Origin: Anderseniella sp. | GTDB taxonomy: Bacteria > Pseudomonadota > Alphaproteobacteria > Rhizobiales > Aestuariivirgaceae | Direction of reading: 5' to 3' | Assembly (NCBI GenBank): GCA_030626025.1 | Contig: DAOUPT010000001.1 | Span: forward strand, 62,001 to 126,000 | DNA length: 64,000 nucleotides | Part shown: one piece after another, positions 26,049 to 35,250 of the stretch | Position numbering within the stretch: the stretch's first letter is position 1 | Layout: each line of letters starts with the position of its first letter | Notes under the pieces: generated by a model | Seen by the model: the letters and a program-made list of their open reading frames with translations, nothing else | The model's database searches: none | Told to the model about the DNA's origin: nothing | Program-made: the position numbers and the translations under genes

Positions 26049-27449
26049 TTAATTCATCGCCTTAACAATGCCCTCAACCATTTTCTTGGCATCGCCAAGC
26101 AGCATCATGGTGTTGTCACGATAGAATAGTGAATTATCGATACCGGCATACCCTGAGGCCAGCGAGCGTTTGGAGAACATCACCGTATTAGCTTTCCAAA
26201 CCTCAAGCACCGGCATGCCATAAATCGGCGATTGCGGATCATCTTTGGCAGCAGGGTTGGTCACATCATTGGCTCCGATCACATACACCACGTCGGTATT
26301 GCCAAATTCAGCATTGATGTCTTCCAGCTCGAACACTTCGTCATAAGGCACATTGGCTTCAGCCAACAGCACATTCATGTGTCCGGGCATGCGTCCGGCA
26401 ACCGGATGAATGGCGTATTTAACCGTCACACCATGTTCTTTCAGCTGGTCAGCCATTTCTCGCAAGGCATGTTGGGCTTGTGCAACCGCCATGCCGTAAC
26501 CGGGAACGATAATCACCGAGCCGGCATTTTTCATCAGGAACGCCGCATCATCGGCAGACCCCAGTTTAACCGGTTTCTGCTCACCATCATCACCCGCCGC
26601 TGGACCGGCAGTCTCACCGCCAAAGCCACCAAGGATAACATTAAAGAATGAGCGGTTCATGCCCTTGCACATGATGTAGGACAAAATAGCACCCGATGAG
26701 CCCACCAGCGCACCGGTAATAATCAGCGCCGTGTTGCCAAGGGTAAAACCAATACCCGCCGCAGCCCAGCCTGAATAGGAATTGAGCATCGAGACAACAA
26801 CCGGCATATCAGCCCCGCCGATGGGAATAATGATCAAAACACCCAGAACCATAGCCAAAATGGCCAGCATCCAGAAAGTTGTGTGGCTTTCATTACCAGC
26901 AAACAGGGCAATCAAAATAACAAGGAGAATCCCAAGGCCGAGATTGAGCATATGCTGGCCGGGAAAGGTGATCGGTGAACCTGAAACAAGACCGTGCAGC
27001 TTGGTAAAAGCAACGATTGAGCCGGAAAAAGTAATCGCCCCAATGGCAGCACCCAGCGCCATTTCGATCAGGCTGCCCGTATGGATGTGTCCGACACTGC
27101 CGATACCAAAGGAAGCGGGCGCATAGAGCGCCGCAGCAGCGACAAAAACCGCCGCCAGACCAACCAGTGAGTGAAAAGCTGCCACCAATTGTGGCATTTC
27201 CGTCATCGCAATGCGCTTTGCTGTTACCGCCCCGATACCGCCACCAATAGCAATACCGAGCAGGATAATCAACCAGGTCGTGACACTGCCGGGCGCAACC
27301 AGCAAGGTGGTGACAATGGCAATGCCCATACCAATCATGCCCAGCGTATTGCCACGCCGTGCACTTTCAGGATGTGACAGACCTTTAAGGGCCAGAATAA
27401 AAAGACTTCCGGCAAGAAGGTATAAAAGAGCAGCTAAATTGGCTGACAT
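26049..27449 (-). CDS. pntB: Proton-translocating NAD(P)+ transhydrogenase, beta subunit
   Basis: 466 aa inner-membrane subunit: about nine transmembrane segments in the first 270 residues, then the NADP(H)-binding domain III with GYGMAVAQAQHA and HPVAGRMPGHMNVLLAEA. It couples proton entry to hydride transfer from NADH to NADP+. It is the third gene of pntAA-pntAB-pntB, 9 nt after pntAB, the three-polypeptide form known from Rhodospirillum rubrum. Confidence 0.95.
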   Translation of the reverse strand: MSANLAALLYLLAGSLFILALKGLSHPESARRGNTLGMIGMGIAIVTTLLVAPGSVTTWLIILLGIAIGGGIGAVTAKRIAMTEMPQLVAAFHSLVGLAAVFVAAAALYAPASFGIGSVGHIHTGSLIEMALGAAIGAITFSGSIVAFTKLHGLVSGSPITFPGQHMLNLGLGILLVILIALFAGNESHTTFWMLAILAMVLGVLIIIPIGGADMPVVVSMLNSYSGWAAAGIGFTLGNTALIITGALVGSSGAILSYIMCKGMNRSFFNVILGGFGGETAGPAAGDDGEQKPVKLGSADDAAFLMKNAGSVIIVPGYGMAVAQAQHALREMADQLKEHGVTVKYAIHPVAGRMPGHMNVLLAEANVPYDEVFELEDINAEFGNTDVVYVIGANDVTNPAAKDDPQSPIYGMPVLEVWKANTVMFSKRSLASGYAGIDNSLFYRDNTMMLLGDAKKMVEGIVKAMN

Positions 27450-27458
27450 GATGCGGCC

Positions 27459-27923
27459 CTATCCTTTTTTCTTGTACATGGCCAGCATCCGCTGGGTGAC
27501 GAGGAAACCGCCGAAGATATTCACAGATGCCAGAATAAGCGCCAGAAAACCAAGGCCCATGGCAATAGAATTACCCGAGGCCACCGCACCGGCACCAACC
27601 GCCAATAAGGCACCAACCACAATCACCGAGGAAATCGCATTGGTCACCGCCATCAGCGGCGTATGCAGGGCGGGCGTTACGCTCCAGACGACAAAATAAC
27701 CAACGAAAATCGCCAGAACAAAAATCGCCAACCGAAATACAAATGGATCAATACCGGTTGCAGCACTTGCCGCCTCGGCAATGCCATCATTGGCAGCACC
27801 GCTTTGCGAGGCCATCAAAGCGGCCTTGTCAGCCAGAGCCTGTGCCCGGTCTGCCGCCTGTAACGCTTGTTCGGCCGCAGTTTTTGCAGCTTCTGCCGCC
27901 TGTTGGACTGTCATTTGAGCCAT
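27459..27923 (-). CDS. pntAB: Transhydrogenase subunit alpha part 2 (membrane)
   Basis: 154 aa. A long Ala/Gln-rich N-terminal helix ([20 protein letters not shown]) precedes three transmembrane segments with the conserved [21 protein letters not shown] loop. It corresponds to the C-terminal membrane part of E. coli PntA. The Ala-rich extension is longer than in many homologues. Between pntAA and pntB. Confidence 0.93.
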   Translation of the reverse strand: MAQMTVQQAAEAAKTAAEQALQAADRAQALADKAALMASQSGAANDGIAEAASAATGIDPFVFRLAIFVLAIFVGYFVVWSVTPALHTPLMAVTNAISSVIVVGALLAVGAGAVASGNSIAMGLGFLALILASVNIFGGFLVTQRMLAMYKKKG

Positions 27924-27935
27924 TATATGCCTCGC

Positions 27936-29057
27936 CTATTTATTAAATATCGGGTGAATGACCTTGCCATCATGGGTCAAGGCACAACCAGTGATAATTT
28001 CGTCTTCCCAATCAATGGCCAGCTTGCTGTCTTCAGAAATCATCAAATCGATAAAATTCTGCAGGTTTTTGGCATACAGCGAAGACGCATTTCCAGAAAG
28101 GCGACCGGGCAGATTGGTGTAACCCATGATTGTCACCCCTTTATGGGAAACAACTTTACCGGCTTTAGATAATGGACAATTGCCGCCGCGCTCGACCGCC
28201 ATGTCAACAATAATCGAACCGGACGCCATGGTCTCAACCATCGCCTTGCTCACCAGTTCAGGTGCTGGACGACCGGGAATCAGGGCTGTGGTGATAACAA
28301 CATCTTGCCCCTTGATATGATTGGCCACAAGTTCAGCCTGTTTTTTCTTGTCTTCGTCAGACAATTCCTTGGCATAGCCACCTTCAGTGGAACTGTCTTT
28401 CATGCCTTCGACAAAAACAAATTTTGCCCCCAGACTGGCAACCTGCTCACCGGCGGCAGCACGAACATCTGTGGCTGAAACAACCGCGCCCAACCGCCGC
28501 GCTGTAGCAATTGCCTGCAGACCAGCAACCCCCGCGCCCATAACAAAAACCTTGGCCGGTGGTACTGTACCGGCCGCTGTCATCATCATTGGAAAGGCCC
28601 GTGAAAATTGTTCTGCTGCATCAACAACTGCTTTATAACCGGCCAGATTTGCCTGCGATGACAAAACATCCATTGACTGAGCCCGGGTAATCCGCGGGAT
28701 AAGCTCCATCGAAAAAGCGGTCAGTCCCGCCTTGGCCAGCCCATCAATGTCTTTGCGGTCACCAAATGGGTCAAGCTGAGCTGCAACAACGGCGCCCTTT
28801 TTCATTGCCTTGACCGCAGTAGCTGCCGGCCGGCGGACACTTAACACAATGTCAGCACCTTTTGCAGCAGCAGTAGCGGTTTTAGCTATGGTCGCCCCGG
28901 CTGACTTGTAATCGTCATCGGAAAAAAATGAGCCATTTCCGGCTCCGGCCTGGATAACAATATCCAGCCCTTTGCCAACAAAAGCTTTTACGCTGGCGGG
29001 TGATGCGGCAACCCGCGTTTCATCGGACGCGGTTTCTGCCAGAACGGCTATTTTCAT
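27936..29057 (-). CDS. pntAA: Transhydrogenase subunit alpha part 1 (NAD-binding)
   Basis: 373 aa soluble domain I that binds NAD(H). Seen: ETRVAASPASVKAF at the start, the nucleotide-binding VFVMGAGVAGLQAIATARRLGAVV, and the mobile loop region with EGGYAKELS. GAKFVFVEG follows. First of the three pnt genes; a small membrane protein gene lies 35 nt upstream. Confidence 0.94.
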   Translation of the reverse strand: MKIAVLAETASDETRVAASPASVKAFVGKGLDIVIQAGAGNGSFFSDDDYKSAGATIAKTATAAAKGADIVLSVRRPAATAVKAMKKGAVVAAQLDPFGDRKDIDGLAKAGLTAFSMELIPRITRAQSMDVLSSQANLAGYKAVVDAAEQFSRAFPMMMTAAGTVPPAKVFVMGAGVAGLQAIATARRLGAVVSATDVRAAAGEQVASLGAKFVFVEGMKDSSTEGGYAKELSDEDKKKQAELVANHIKGQDVVITTALIPGRPAPELVSKAMVETMASGSIIVDMAVERGGNCPLSKAGKVVSHKGVTIMGYTNLPGRLSGNASSLYAKNLQNFIDLMISEDSKLAIDWEDEIITGCALTHDGKVIHPIFNK

Positions 29058-29092
29058 GTTTACTCAGGTCCTGAACCAAATGGTCAAAAAAC

Positions 29093-29377
29093 TCAGGTTA
29101 TAGTAACTGCAACAAGTATTCCATAGGCAATTAGCAGTCCGACAGAAAGATACCATTTTGACGGATTTGCCCGGGCATCGATGATAATCGCAATCAAACC
29201 TGCAATCATGCCACCAAAGCCGATCAAAAATGTCATTGAGGTACCAAAGCCAAACTCACACAGCGCTACAACAATAAAAGCGCACATTAGAGACAACGCA
29301 ACACAGCCTTTAACAAAACCTTCCCAGGTTGCTGTGTGATCTTCCATGCCGTGGCTTGCGATTTCGGTTTTTGTCAT
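29093..29377 (-). CDS. Small membrane protein, aa3-type cytochrome oxidase subunit IV-like
   Basis: 94 aa. A soluble start (MTKTEIASHGMEDHTATWEGFVKG) is followed by three hydrophobic segments. The HGMED...TWEGFVKG part resembles the bacterial aa3-type subunit IV (about 45-70 aa, one membrane span), which is often found before pnt genes in Alphaproteobacteria. This protein has two extra spans. The ATG at 29377 follows GGAGGG; the longer frame from 29422 is rejected. Likely first gene of the pnt operon. Confidence 0.65.
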   Translation of the reverse strand: MTKTEIASHGMEDHTATWEGFVKGCVALSLMCAFIVVALCEFGFGTSMTFLIGFGGMIAGLIAIIIDARANPSKWYLSVGLLIAYGILVAVTIT

Positions 29378-29580
29378 GATATTCTTCCCTCCAGAATTTC
29401 GATTCAAAATATAATTATTCACTTAGCACAAAACCCTGTGCGACAGTGCTTTGTCAATATAGACTTGTTCCTGCGCGGCGCTTCGTCTCATGTCTGGTTG
29501 CAGATTATCTGCTTTTTAACACTCGTTTCATTAGAATCACAGTATTGACTGGAAAACTTCTTTAGTGGAATGCATTAAAT

Positions 29581-30951
29581 ATGAGCAACAGTACAGAAAG
29601 ACCCGCCGTTTCCAAAAAGGGAATTTGGAGCTGGATTTTTTATGATTGGGCCGCCCAGCCGTTTTTCACCCTGATTTTAACATTCACATTCGGTCCGTAT
29701 TTTGTCGCTAAACTTGCCGCAACCCCCGAGATCGGCCAAAGTTACTGGACAGCAGCAACCGCTATAGCCGGTATTGTTATCGCCATTTGCTCTCCTTTTT
29801 TGGGTGCCATTTCAGATGCTGGTGGACCACGCAAACCATGGATCGCGGCGTTTTCTGTATTCTTTATCGCTGGCTGTTCTGCCCTGTGGTGGGCCGGGCC
29901 CAACATTGAATATGCGATTTATATCGCCCTTGCCGGATTTGTCATTGCAACGATCGGGGCTGAATTTGGTATCGTTTTCACCAACAGCATGATGCCCGCT
30001 CTGGTGCCAAAAAGTAAAATCGGCTGGCTATCAGGCACCGGGTGGGCGATGGGCTATGTTGGAGGATTGCTGACCCTGATCATCATGATTTTGCTGATTA
30101 TTCCCGGGGGTGACAAAAACCTCACCATGCTGGGCATACCTTCATTTCTGGGGTTTGATGCTGCCAATTTTGAGGGTGAGCGGTTTTCGGGTCCTTTTGC
30201 CGCTCTGTGGTATCTGGTTTTTGTCATACCACTGTTTCTGTTCACACCCGATACACCGGGAAAATTGACCCTGAAAGACGCAACAAAGGCAGGCATCAAG
30301 CAACTCAAACAAACCTTTTCCACGTGGCGCGAGCACGCCAATATCTTTAAATTTCTTGCCGCCTCAATGATCTATCGCGATGCACTGGTCGGGGTCTTTG
30401 CCCTTGGCGGCATTGTTGGGGCAGCAGTGTTTGACTGGCCGATCACCACAGTTGGCATTTATGGCATTTTACTATCAATTACCGGTGCCATCGGCGCCTA
30501 TGCAGGTGGCAAACTGGATGATCATTTCGGCCCCAAAGCCATCATTAGCGGCGGTATCATCATATTATTTTTTGGCACCATCGCCACATTATCAATCGGC
30601 AAGGATTATATCTTTTTCTTTTTTGCCGTAGAACCACCGATGCCGGACGGATCGCTGTTTGCGGCCATTTCGGAAAAAACCTTTGTGCTGGTCGGATCGA
30701 TAGTTGGGCTTGCCGTCGGCCCGGTACAGGCCGCCAGTCGCTCAATGCTGGTACGCATTGCACCGCCAGACAAGATCACTGAATTTTTCGGCCTCTATGC
30801 CCTGTCTGGAAAAGCCACAAGTTTTCTGGTTCCGGCCTCCATCGCGCTGGTCACCGCCCTGTCACAAAACTTCCGCATCGGCCTGACACCAATTTTAGTC
30901 ACATTCGCTATCGGCTTGGTCATCATGATTTGGGTTAAGGAAGAACGTTAA
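29581..30951 (+). CDS. MFS transporter, UMF1 / Atg22-like family
   Basis: 456 aa with about twelve transmembrane segments. The N-terminal WSWIFYDWAAQPFFTLILTF is the signature of the UMF1 branch (YxFA/DWA motif), and the inter-domain loop and VQAASRSMLVRIAPPDK in the second half also fit. The substrate is unknown; eukaryotic relatives export amino acids from the vacuole. Preceded by a 203-bp gap after the divergent small membrane protein. Ribosome site weak. Confidence 0.88.
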   Translation: MSNSTERPAVSKKGIWSWIFYDWAAQPFFTLILTFTFGPYFVAKLAATPEIGQSYWTAATAIAGIVIAICSPFLGAISDAGGPRKPWIAAFSVFFIAGCSALWWAGPNIEYAIYIALAGFVIATIGAEFGIVFTNSMMPALVPKSKIGWLSGTGWAMGYVGGLLTLIIMILLIIPGGDKNLTMLGIPSFLGFDAANFEGERFSGPFAALWYLVFVIPLFLFTPDTPGKLTLKDATKAGIKQLKQTFSTWREHANIFKFLAASMIYRDALVGVFALGGIVGAAVFDWPITTVGIYGILLSITGAIGAYAGGKLDDHFGPKAIISGGIIILFFGTIATLSIGKDYIFFFFAVEPPMPDGSLFAAISEKTFVLVGSIVGLAVGPVQAASRSMLVRIAPPDKITEFFGLYALSGKATSFLVPASIALVTALSQNFRIGLTPILVTFAIGLVIMIWVKEER

Positions 30952-31076
30952 GCTTGCCAATTCGCTTCTGTCCAGTCTAAGCAATTGATATTGTTGCAAC
31001 AGGTCGCTACAAAACAAATATAAGTTATCATGATGGCTAATAACGCCAACAAATCAAAAAAGTTGAATAACGTAAG

Positions 31077-32411
31077 ATGAAAATTCTGATGATCGGTACC
31101 GGCTATGTCGGGTTGGTAACAGGGGCATGCTTTGCTGAGCTTGGTCACCACGTGACCTGCATGGACAAAGACAAGTCGAAAATTGCACGATTAAATAACG
31201 ATGAAATCCCAATTTTTGAACCTGGCCTGAATGAACTGGTTGCCTGGAACAAGGGTCATGGCAAACTGCGTTTCATCGACACTCTCGATGATCTGGGAGT
31301 TGATGTGCCTGACTTTGTTTTCCTGGCAGTTGGAACACCTTCTCAAAAACAAACCGGCAAAGCAGACCTTTCCTTTGTCTTTGCCGCAGCCGGTGAGGCA
31401 GCAGAAAAACTCTCCGAAATGAATGCCGATGGGTTCACGGTTTTCGTCACCAAGTCGACCGTGCCGGTTGGAACCAGCAAACAGGTACACAAGGTTATTT
31501 GCCAACACTTGCCTCAAGAAAGATTTGCTGTGGCCTCCAACCCCGAGTTCTTGCGCGAGGGGGCGGCAATCGAAGACTTTATGAAACCTGACCGCATTGT
31601 TGTTGGTAGCGACAGCGAACAAGCCCGTGGCATGTTTGAAGAAATGTATCGACCCTTAACCCGTCAGGGCTATCCACTGGTCGTGACATCAACAATTGCC
31701 ACTGCCGAGCTGACAAAATATGCCGCAAATGCTTTTTTGGCGACAAAAATCACCTTCATCAATGAGCTTTCCCGCCTATGTGAGAAAGTTGACGCGCGCG
31801 TGGATGAGGTTGCTCTGGGACTTGGGCTGGACAGCCGGATTGGCAACAAGTTCTTAAACCCCGGACCGGGGTTTGGCGGCTCCTGTTTGCCAAAGGACAC
31901 ACTGGCGCTGGTTAAAACCGCGATTGATTTTGACTCTCCGCTGGAGATCGTTGAAACCGTCATCCGTTCCAATGACAAGCACAAACATTTGATGACCGAA
32001 AAAATTCGTCATGCTGCTGGTGGCGATGTCAAAGGCAAACGCATCGGCATTCTGGGCCTTGCTTTCAAGGCAAACACCGATGATGTTCGCGATTCTCCAT
32101 CGCTGACAATTATTCCCGGCCTTGAGCAGGATGGCGCTTCGGTTATTTCCTATGACCCTGAAGGAATGGATCAGGCCCGGGCTAGCCTGCCAGATAGCCA
32201 ATATGCAGAAACGGCCGAACAGGTTTTTGAAAATGCCGACATGGTTGTGCTGGTGACCGAATGGCCACAATTTACCACGCTGGACTGGCCCGACCTGTAC
32301 AAAAAGATGCGCACTCCGGTCGTGGTTGATCTTCGCAACATCCTGCCTCACGCAAAACTGCGCGAGATCGGATTTACCTGTCACAGCACCGGCGGATTTG
32401 TCGGCGAGTAG
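31077..32411 (+). CDS. UDP-glucose 6-dehydrogenase
   Basis: 444 aa. Converts UDP-glucose to UDP-glucuronate with two NAD+. Seen: Rossmann motif GTGYVGLVTGACFAELG at residue 7, STVPVGTS, and the catalytic Cys in GPGFGGSCLPKDT. Supplies uronic acid for surface polysaccharide. It ends 3 nt before the stop of the convergent ThDP gene, so there is no room for a private terminator. Confidence 0.94.
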   Translation: MKILMIGTGYVGLVTGACFAELGHHVTCMDKDKSKIARLNNDEIPIFEPGLNELVAWNKGHGKLRFIDTLDDLGVDVPDFVFLAVGTPSQKQTGKADLSFVFAAAGEAAEKLSEMNADGFTVFVTKSTVPVGTSKQVHKVICQHLPQERFAVASNPEFLREGAAIEDFMKPDRIVVGSDSEQARGMFEEMYRPLTRQGYPLVVTSTIATAELTKYAANAFLATKITFINELSRLCEKVDARVDEVALGLGLDSRIGNKFLNPGPGFGGSCLPKDTLALVKTAIDFDSPLEIVETVIRSNDKHKHLMTEKIRHAAGGDVKGKRIGILGLAFKANTDDVRDSPSLTIIPGLEQDGASVISYDPEGMDQARASLPDSQYAETAEQVFENADMVVLVTEWPQFTTLDWPDLYKKMRTPVVVDLRNILPHAKLREIGFTCHSTGGFVGE

Positions 32412-32414
32412 ATC

Positions 32415-34019
32415 CTAAAGCCTCCCCTCATAGGCCTTGCGCCCGATACGTGCCGCGATCAGTGTAAAGCTATCGCGGCCAAGGGCGGCACTGACTTCAG
32501 CATAAACAGCGTCACGGTCATCGCACCACTTTCCATAGCCACCAAGCGCTTTGGCAACTGCCGGTAAATCCGAACCGCCAAAATCTACCGCCAGATTTGC
32601 CATCTGCGATCCGCGTTGTTTCAGTTCGATCAACCCCAGACTTTCATCAACAAAAACAATAATCGGAATCCCAAGTTTTTTCTCACGAAGTGTCGCCAGC
32701 TCACCTAAAAACATTTCAAGGCCCGCATCGCCAATGAAAGCGGCAACCGGACGATCCGGTTCGGCAATTTTACGACCGGCTGCAAGTGGTACAGCGCAAC
32801 CCATCGTACACAGCGCCGTTGATTGCAGCATGCCGCGTGGTTCAAAACATTGCCACGCCTGCGATAACAAAATTCTGTGGGCGCCGGAATCAACCGTCAC
32901 AATCGTCTCAGCAGGCAAGGCTTTACGGCACTCATCAATGACAGCTGCCGGTCCCCATTCTTCATCCAGATTTAACCCGTTGCGTAATTGTTCACGCACT
33001 TTGCCAGGCTCACCATCGGGCCAACTGGCTTTGGGTTTATTGTCAGCACAAAGCACCGTCAAACCGGCAGCTACATTGCCAACAAAATTAATTGCTGCCT
33101 GATGCATATAATGAGTATTCGACACTGCAGAAAAATCAATCACCCGGGCATCATCGGCCCAGACATTCTGCCAACCGATGCGCATTTCAATCGGATCATA
33201 ACCAGCCAGAATGATACAATCGCTGGCCTTCACCAATGGCAGTAATTTGGCATCGGCACTTGGTGCCAGCCCAGCACCACCAAGTGCCAAACGATCATTT
33301 TCAGGCAGTATACCTTTGCCTTTATAGGATGTAATCAGCGGGATGGCATGATCGCGGCAAAATTGCCCAACAGTTTCACAACCATTCTGGTTCAGTGTGT
33401 CGACACCAGCAATGACCAGCGGTCTTTCAGCTTCGGCAAACCAGCGGCGGGCTGTATCAAGATCTGGCCCGGCAGCCGGTCCAACCGGTGCAAGCCTTGC
33501 CCGGCGTGGCCAGACCGGATTTTCTTCCGCTGTCTGCACATCAATCGGCACATCAAGCAAAACCGGTCCCTGCCGGTCTTCCATGGCAATCGCCACCGCC
33601 TTGTCGGCAAGTATCGCTGCCGTATTTGCTTCGACTCGAAACGCTGCCTTGGTCACTTCCTGCGCCAGTTTGAGATGATCCATCACCTGATGTGTATAGG
33701 TGTGTTGCTCAATTGCCGGTACACAGCCGGTCAGGGCAATCATCGGCACCCGGTCTTGCAGCGCATTGGCGATTACGTTGATGGCATTGGCGATACCGGG
33801 ACCAATGGTAGCGATCAAAATTGCCGGTGCGCCATCAAAATGAAAAACTCCTTCGCCCATAAACCCGGCGCAGTTCTCATGCTTGACCAAATGCATTTCA
33901 ATGCCGACTCGATCCAGCGCTGCCATCAAAACCATTACTTCGCCGCCGGGAATACCAAAGGCATGACGACAGCCAGCATCGTACAATCGCCGGGCAATAA
34001 TATCGGAAGCGGTCGGCAT
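32415..34019 (-). CDS. Thiamine-diphosphate-dependent acetolactate synthase-like enzyme
   Basis: 534 aa with the full Pyr / central / PP domain layout of the acetolactate synthase family. The catalytic Glu is present in VKHENCAGFMGEG (about residue 47), with IGPGIANAINVIANA after it. The metal/ThDP motif starts as GDAG, but the usual NN 25-26 residues later is VD (IVFVDESLGLIEL), so the Asn ligand is replaced by Asp. No ilvN-like small subunit is near. It starts directly at the stop of the desulfinase-like gene, so the two are tightly coupled. Candidate activities: decarboxylation or carboligation of a 2-oxo acid linked to the sulfinate pathway. Not assigned further. Confidence 0.8.
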   Translation of the reverse strand: MPTASDIIARRLYDAGCRHAFGIPGGEVMVLMAALDRVGIEMHLVKHENCAGFMGEGVFHFDGAPAILIATIGPGIANAINVIANALQDRVPMIALTGCVPAIEQHTYTHQVMDHLKLAQEVTKAAFRVEANTAAILADKAVAIAMEDRQGPVLLDVPIDVQTAEENPVWPRRARLAPVGPAAGPDLDTARRWFAEAERPLVIAGVDTLNQNGCETVGQFCRDHAIPLITSYKGKGILPENDRLALGGAGLAPSADAKLLPLVKASDCIILAGYDPIEMRIGWQNVWADDARVIDFSAVSNTHYMHQAAINFVGNVAAGLTVLCADNKPKASWPDGEPGKVREQLRNGLNLDEEWGPAAVIDECRKALPAETIVTVDSGAHRILLSQAWQCFEPRGMLQSTALCTMGCAVPLAAGRKIAEPDRPVAAFIGDAGLEMFLGELATLREKKLGIPIIVFVDESLGLIELKQRGSQMANLAVDFGGSDLPAVAKALGGYGKWCDDRDAVYAEVSAALGRDSFTLIAARIGRKAYEGRL

Positions 34020-35231
34020 TTATTTGTTTCCTTTTTGCGCAAGCCGTGAATAACCATCACGGGTCTGGGGCACTTTCATATCAAGAATACGACCGGCAAT
34101 CAGATTGCGCAGCATCTGGGCCGTACCGCCACCGATGGTGAACATGCGGGCATCACGAACCATCCGCTCCACCGGCAAATTGCGCGAATACCCCGCCGCA
34201 CCATGAAGCTGCAAAGCATCGTTGGACACCTTGACGGCGTTTTCAGAGGCAATCAGTTTTGCCTGCGCTGCCAGCAGCGGATCAGGAAAACCGGTGTTGG
34301 TCGTCTGGGCACTGCAAGCGGCCCGCCACAACATCATCCGGGCGGCATCAAGGGCAACATTCATGTCCGCCAGCATCCACTGCAATCCCTGAAACTCGGC
34401 AATCGGACGGTCAAACTGCTCACGAACTTTGACATATTCCATCGCCTGATCATAGGCGCCATGGGCAATCCCGAGCGCCACCGTACCAGCCCCGACCCGC
34501 TGGCCATTATAGGCATTCATCAATCCGGCAAAGCCACGCTTTAAACCCTCAGGTGGAATAACCGCCATGTCTTCATCGATTTCAAGGTCCTCAAAAATAA
34601 TCTCGGTTTCAGGAATGCCGCGCAGGCCCATCGCCGGTTCGCGCTTGCCGATTTTTAAACCTTCATCTTCATCACCCACAGCAATAAAACCACCTATGCC
34701 CTGACGCTCGCCGTGTTCTTCAACCTGGGCAAAAATCAAATGGGTTTTTGACACCCCGCCCCCGGTAATCCAGTGCTTGATGCCATTGATGATATACTTG
34801 TCACCCTTTTTAACCGCCGTCGTGGTCATCGAGGTGGCAGCTGAACCCGAGCCCGGTTCGGTAATACAAATCGCCGGTTTATCACCGGCCAGTATCAAGG
34901 GAGCGACTCGCTCTATTTGCTTTTTGGAACCATAGGCGGTGATCGCCCCGATCGCCCCCATATTACCTTCAACCACAATACGGGCCGTGACACCGCAAAC
35001 CCGCGCCAGTTCTTCAACCACCAGCACCACATCCATATAGCTCAGACCAAGACCGCCATATTCCCTGGGAATGGTCATGCCCATAAAACCGGCATCAGTC
35101 AGGTCTTTGATATTATCCCAAGGGTACTGCTCGCTACGATCAATTTCGGCAGCCCGACCTTTGAAAACCTCATTGGCCAATCGCCGGGCAGTCTCCTGAA
35201 TTTGGATTTGTTCATCTGACAGTTGAAACAT
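34020..35231 (-). CDS. 3-sulfinopropionyl-CoA desulfinase-like acyl-CoA dehydrogenase homologue
   Basis: 403 aa acyl-CoA dehydrogenase fold. The usual catalytic Glu near the C-terminus (EGT) is GGGT in RDARMFTIGGGTAQ, and the alternative Glu position of isovaleryl-CoA dehydrogenase is Gln (YNGQRVGAG, Q244). Known: Acd of Advenella mimigardefordensis lacks the Glu and splits 3-sulfinopropionyl-CoA to propionyl-CoA and sulfite, using an Arg at position 84 to hold the sulfino group and a Gln near 246. Counting from MFQLSDEQ, Arg84 is present here (ARIVVEGN), and EQYPWDN and KVPQTRDGY also match that enzyme as remembered. The ATG at 35231 is preferred over a GTG three codons earlier. It sits 19 nt after a family III CoA-transferase, as in known 3-sulfinopropionate clusters. 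Confidence 0.78.
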   Translation of the reverse strand: MFQLSDEQIQIQETARRLANEVFKGRAAEIDRSEQYPWDNIKDLTDAGFMGMTIPREYGGLGLSYMDVVLVVEELARVCGVTARIVVEGNMGAIGAITAYGSKKQIERVAPLILAGDKPAICITEPGSGSAATSMTTTAVKKGDKYIINGIKHWITGGGVSKTHLIFAQVEEHGERQGIGGFIAVGDEDEGLKIGKREPAMGLRGIPETEIIFEDLEIDEDMAVIPPEGLKRGFAGLMNAYNGQRVGAGTVALGIAHGAYDQAMEYVKVREQFDRPIAEFQGLQWMLADMNVALDAARMMLWRAACSAQTTNTGFPDPLLAAQAKLIASENAVKVSNDALQLHGAAGYSRNLPVERMVRDARMFTIGGGTAQMLRNLIAGRILDMKVPQTRDGYSRLAQKGNK

Positions 35232-35250
35232 CTCTAGCACTCTCTGCTTT

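Noticed and set aside
32415-34019. ThDP enzyme as ilvB (acetolactate synthase of branched-chain synthesis)
   Set aside because: No ilvN or ilvC nearby, altered metal-binding motif, and operon with the desulfinase gene.
33348-34049. 233-codon plus-strand frame
   Set aside because: Antisense to the ThDP enzyme, which has the full domain layout.
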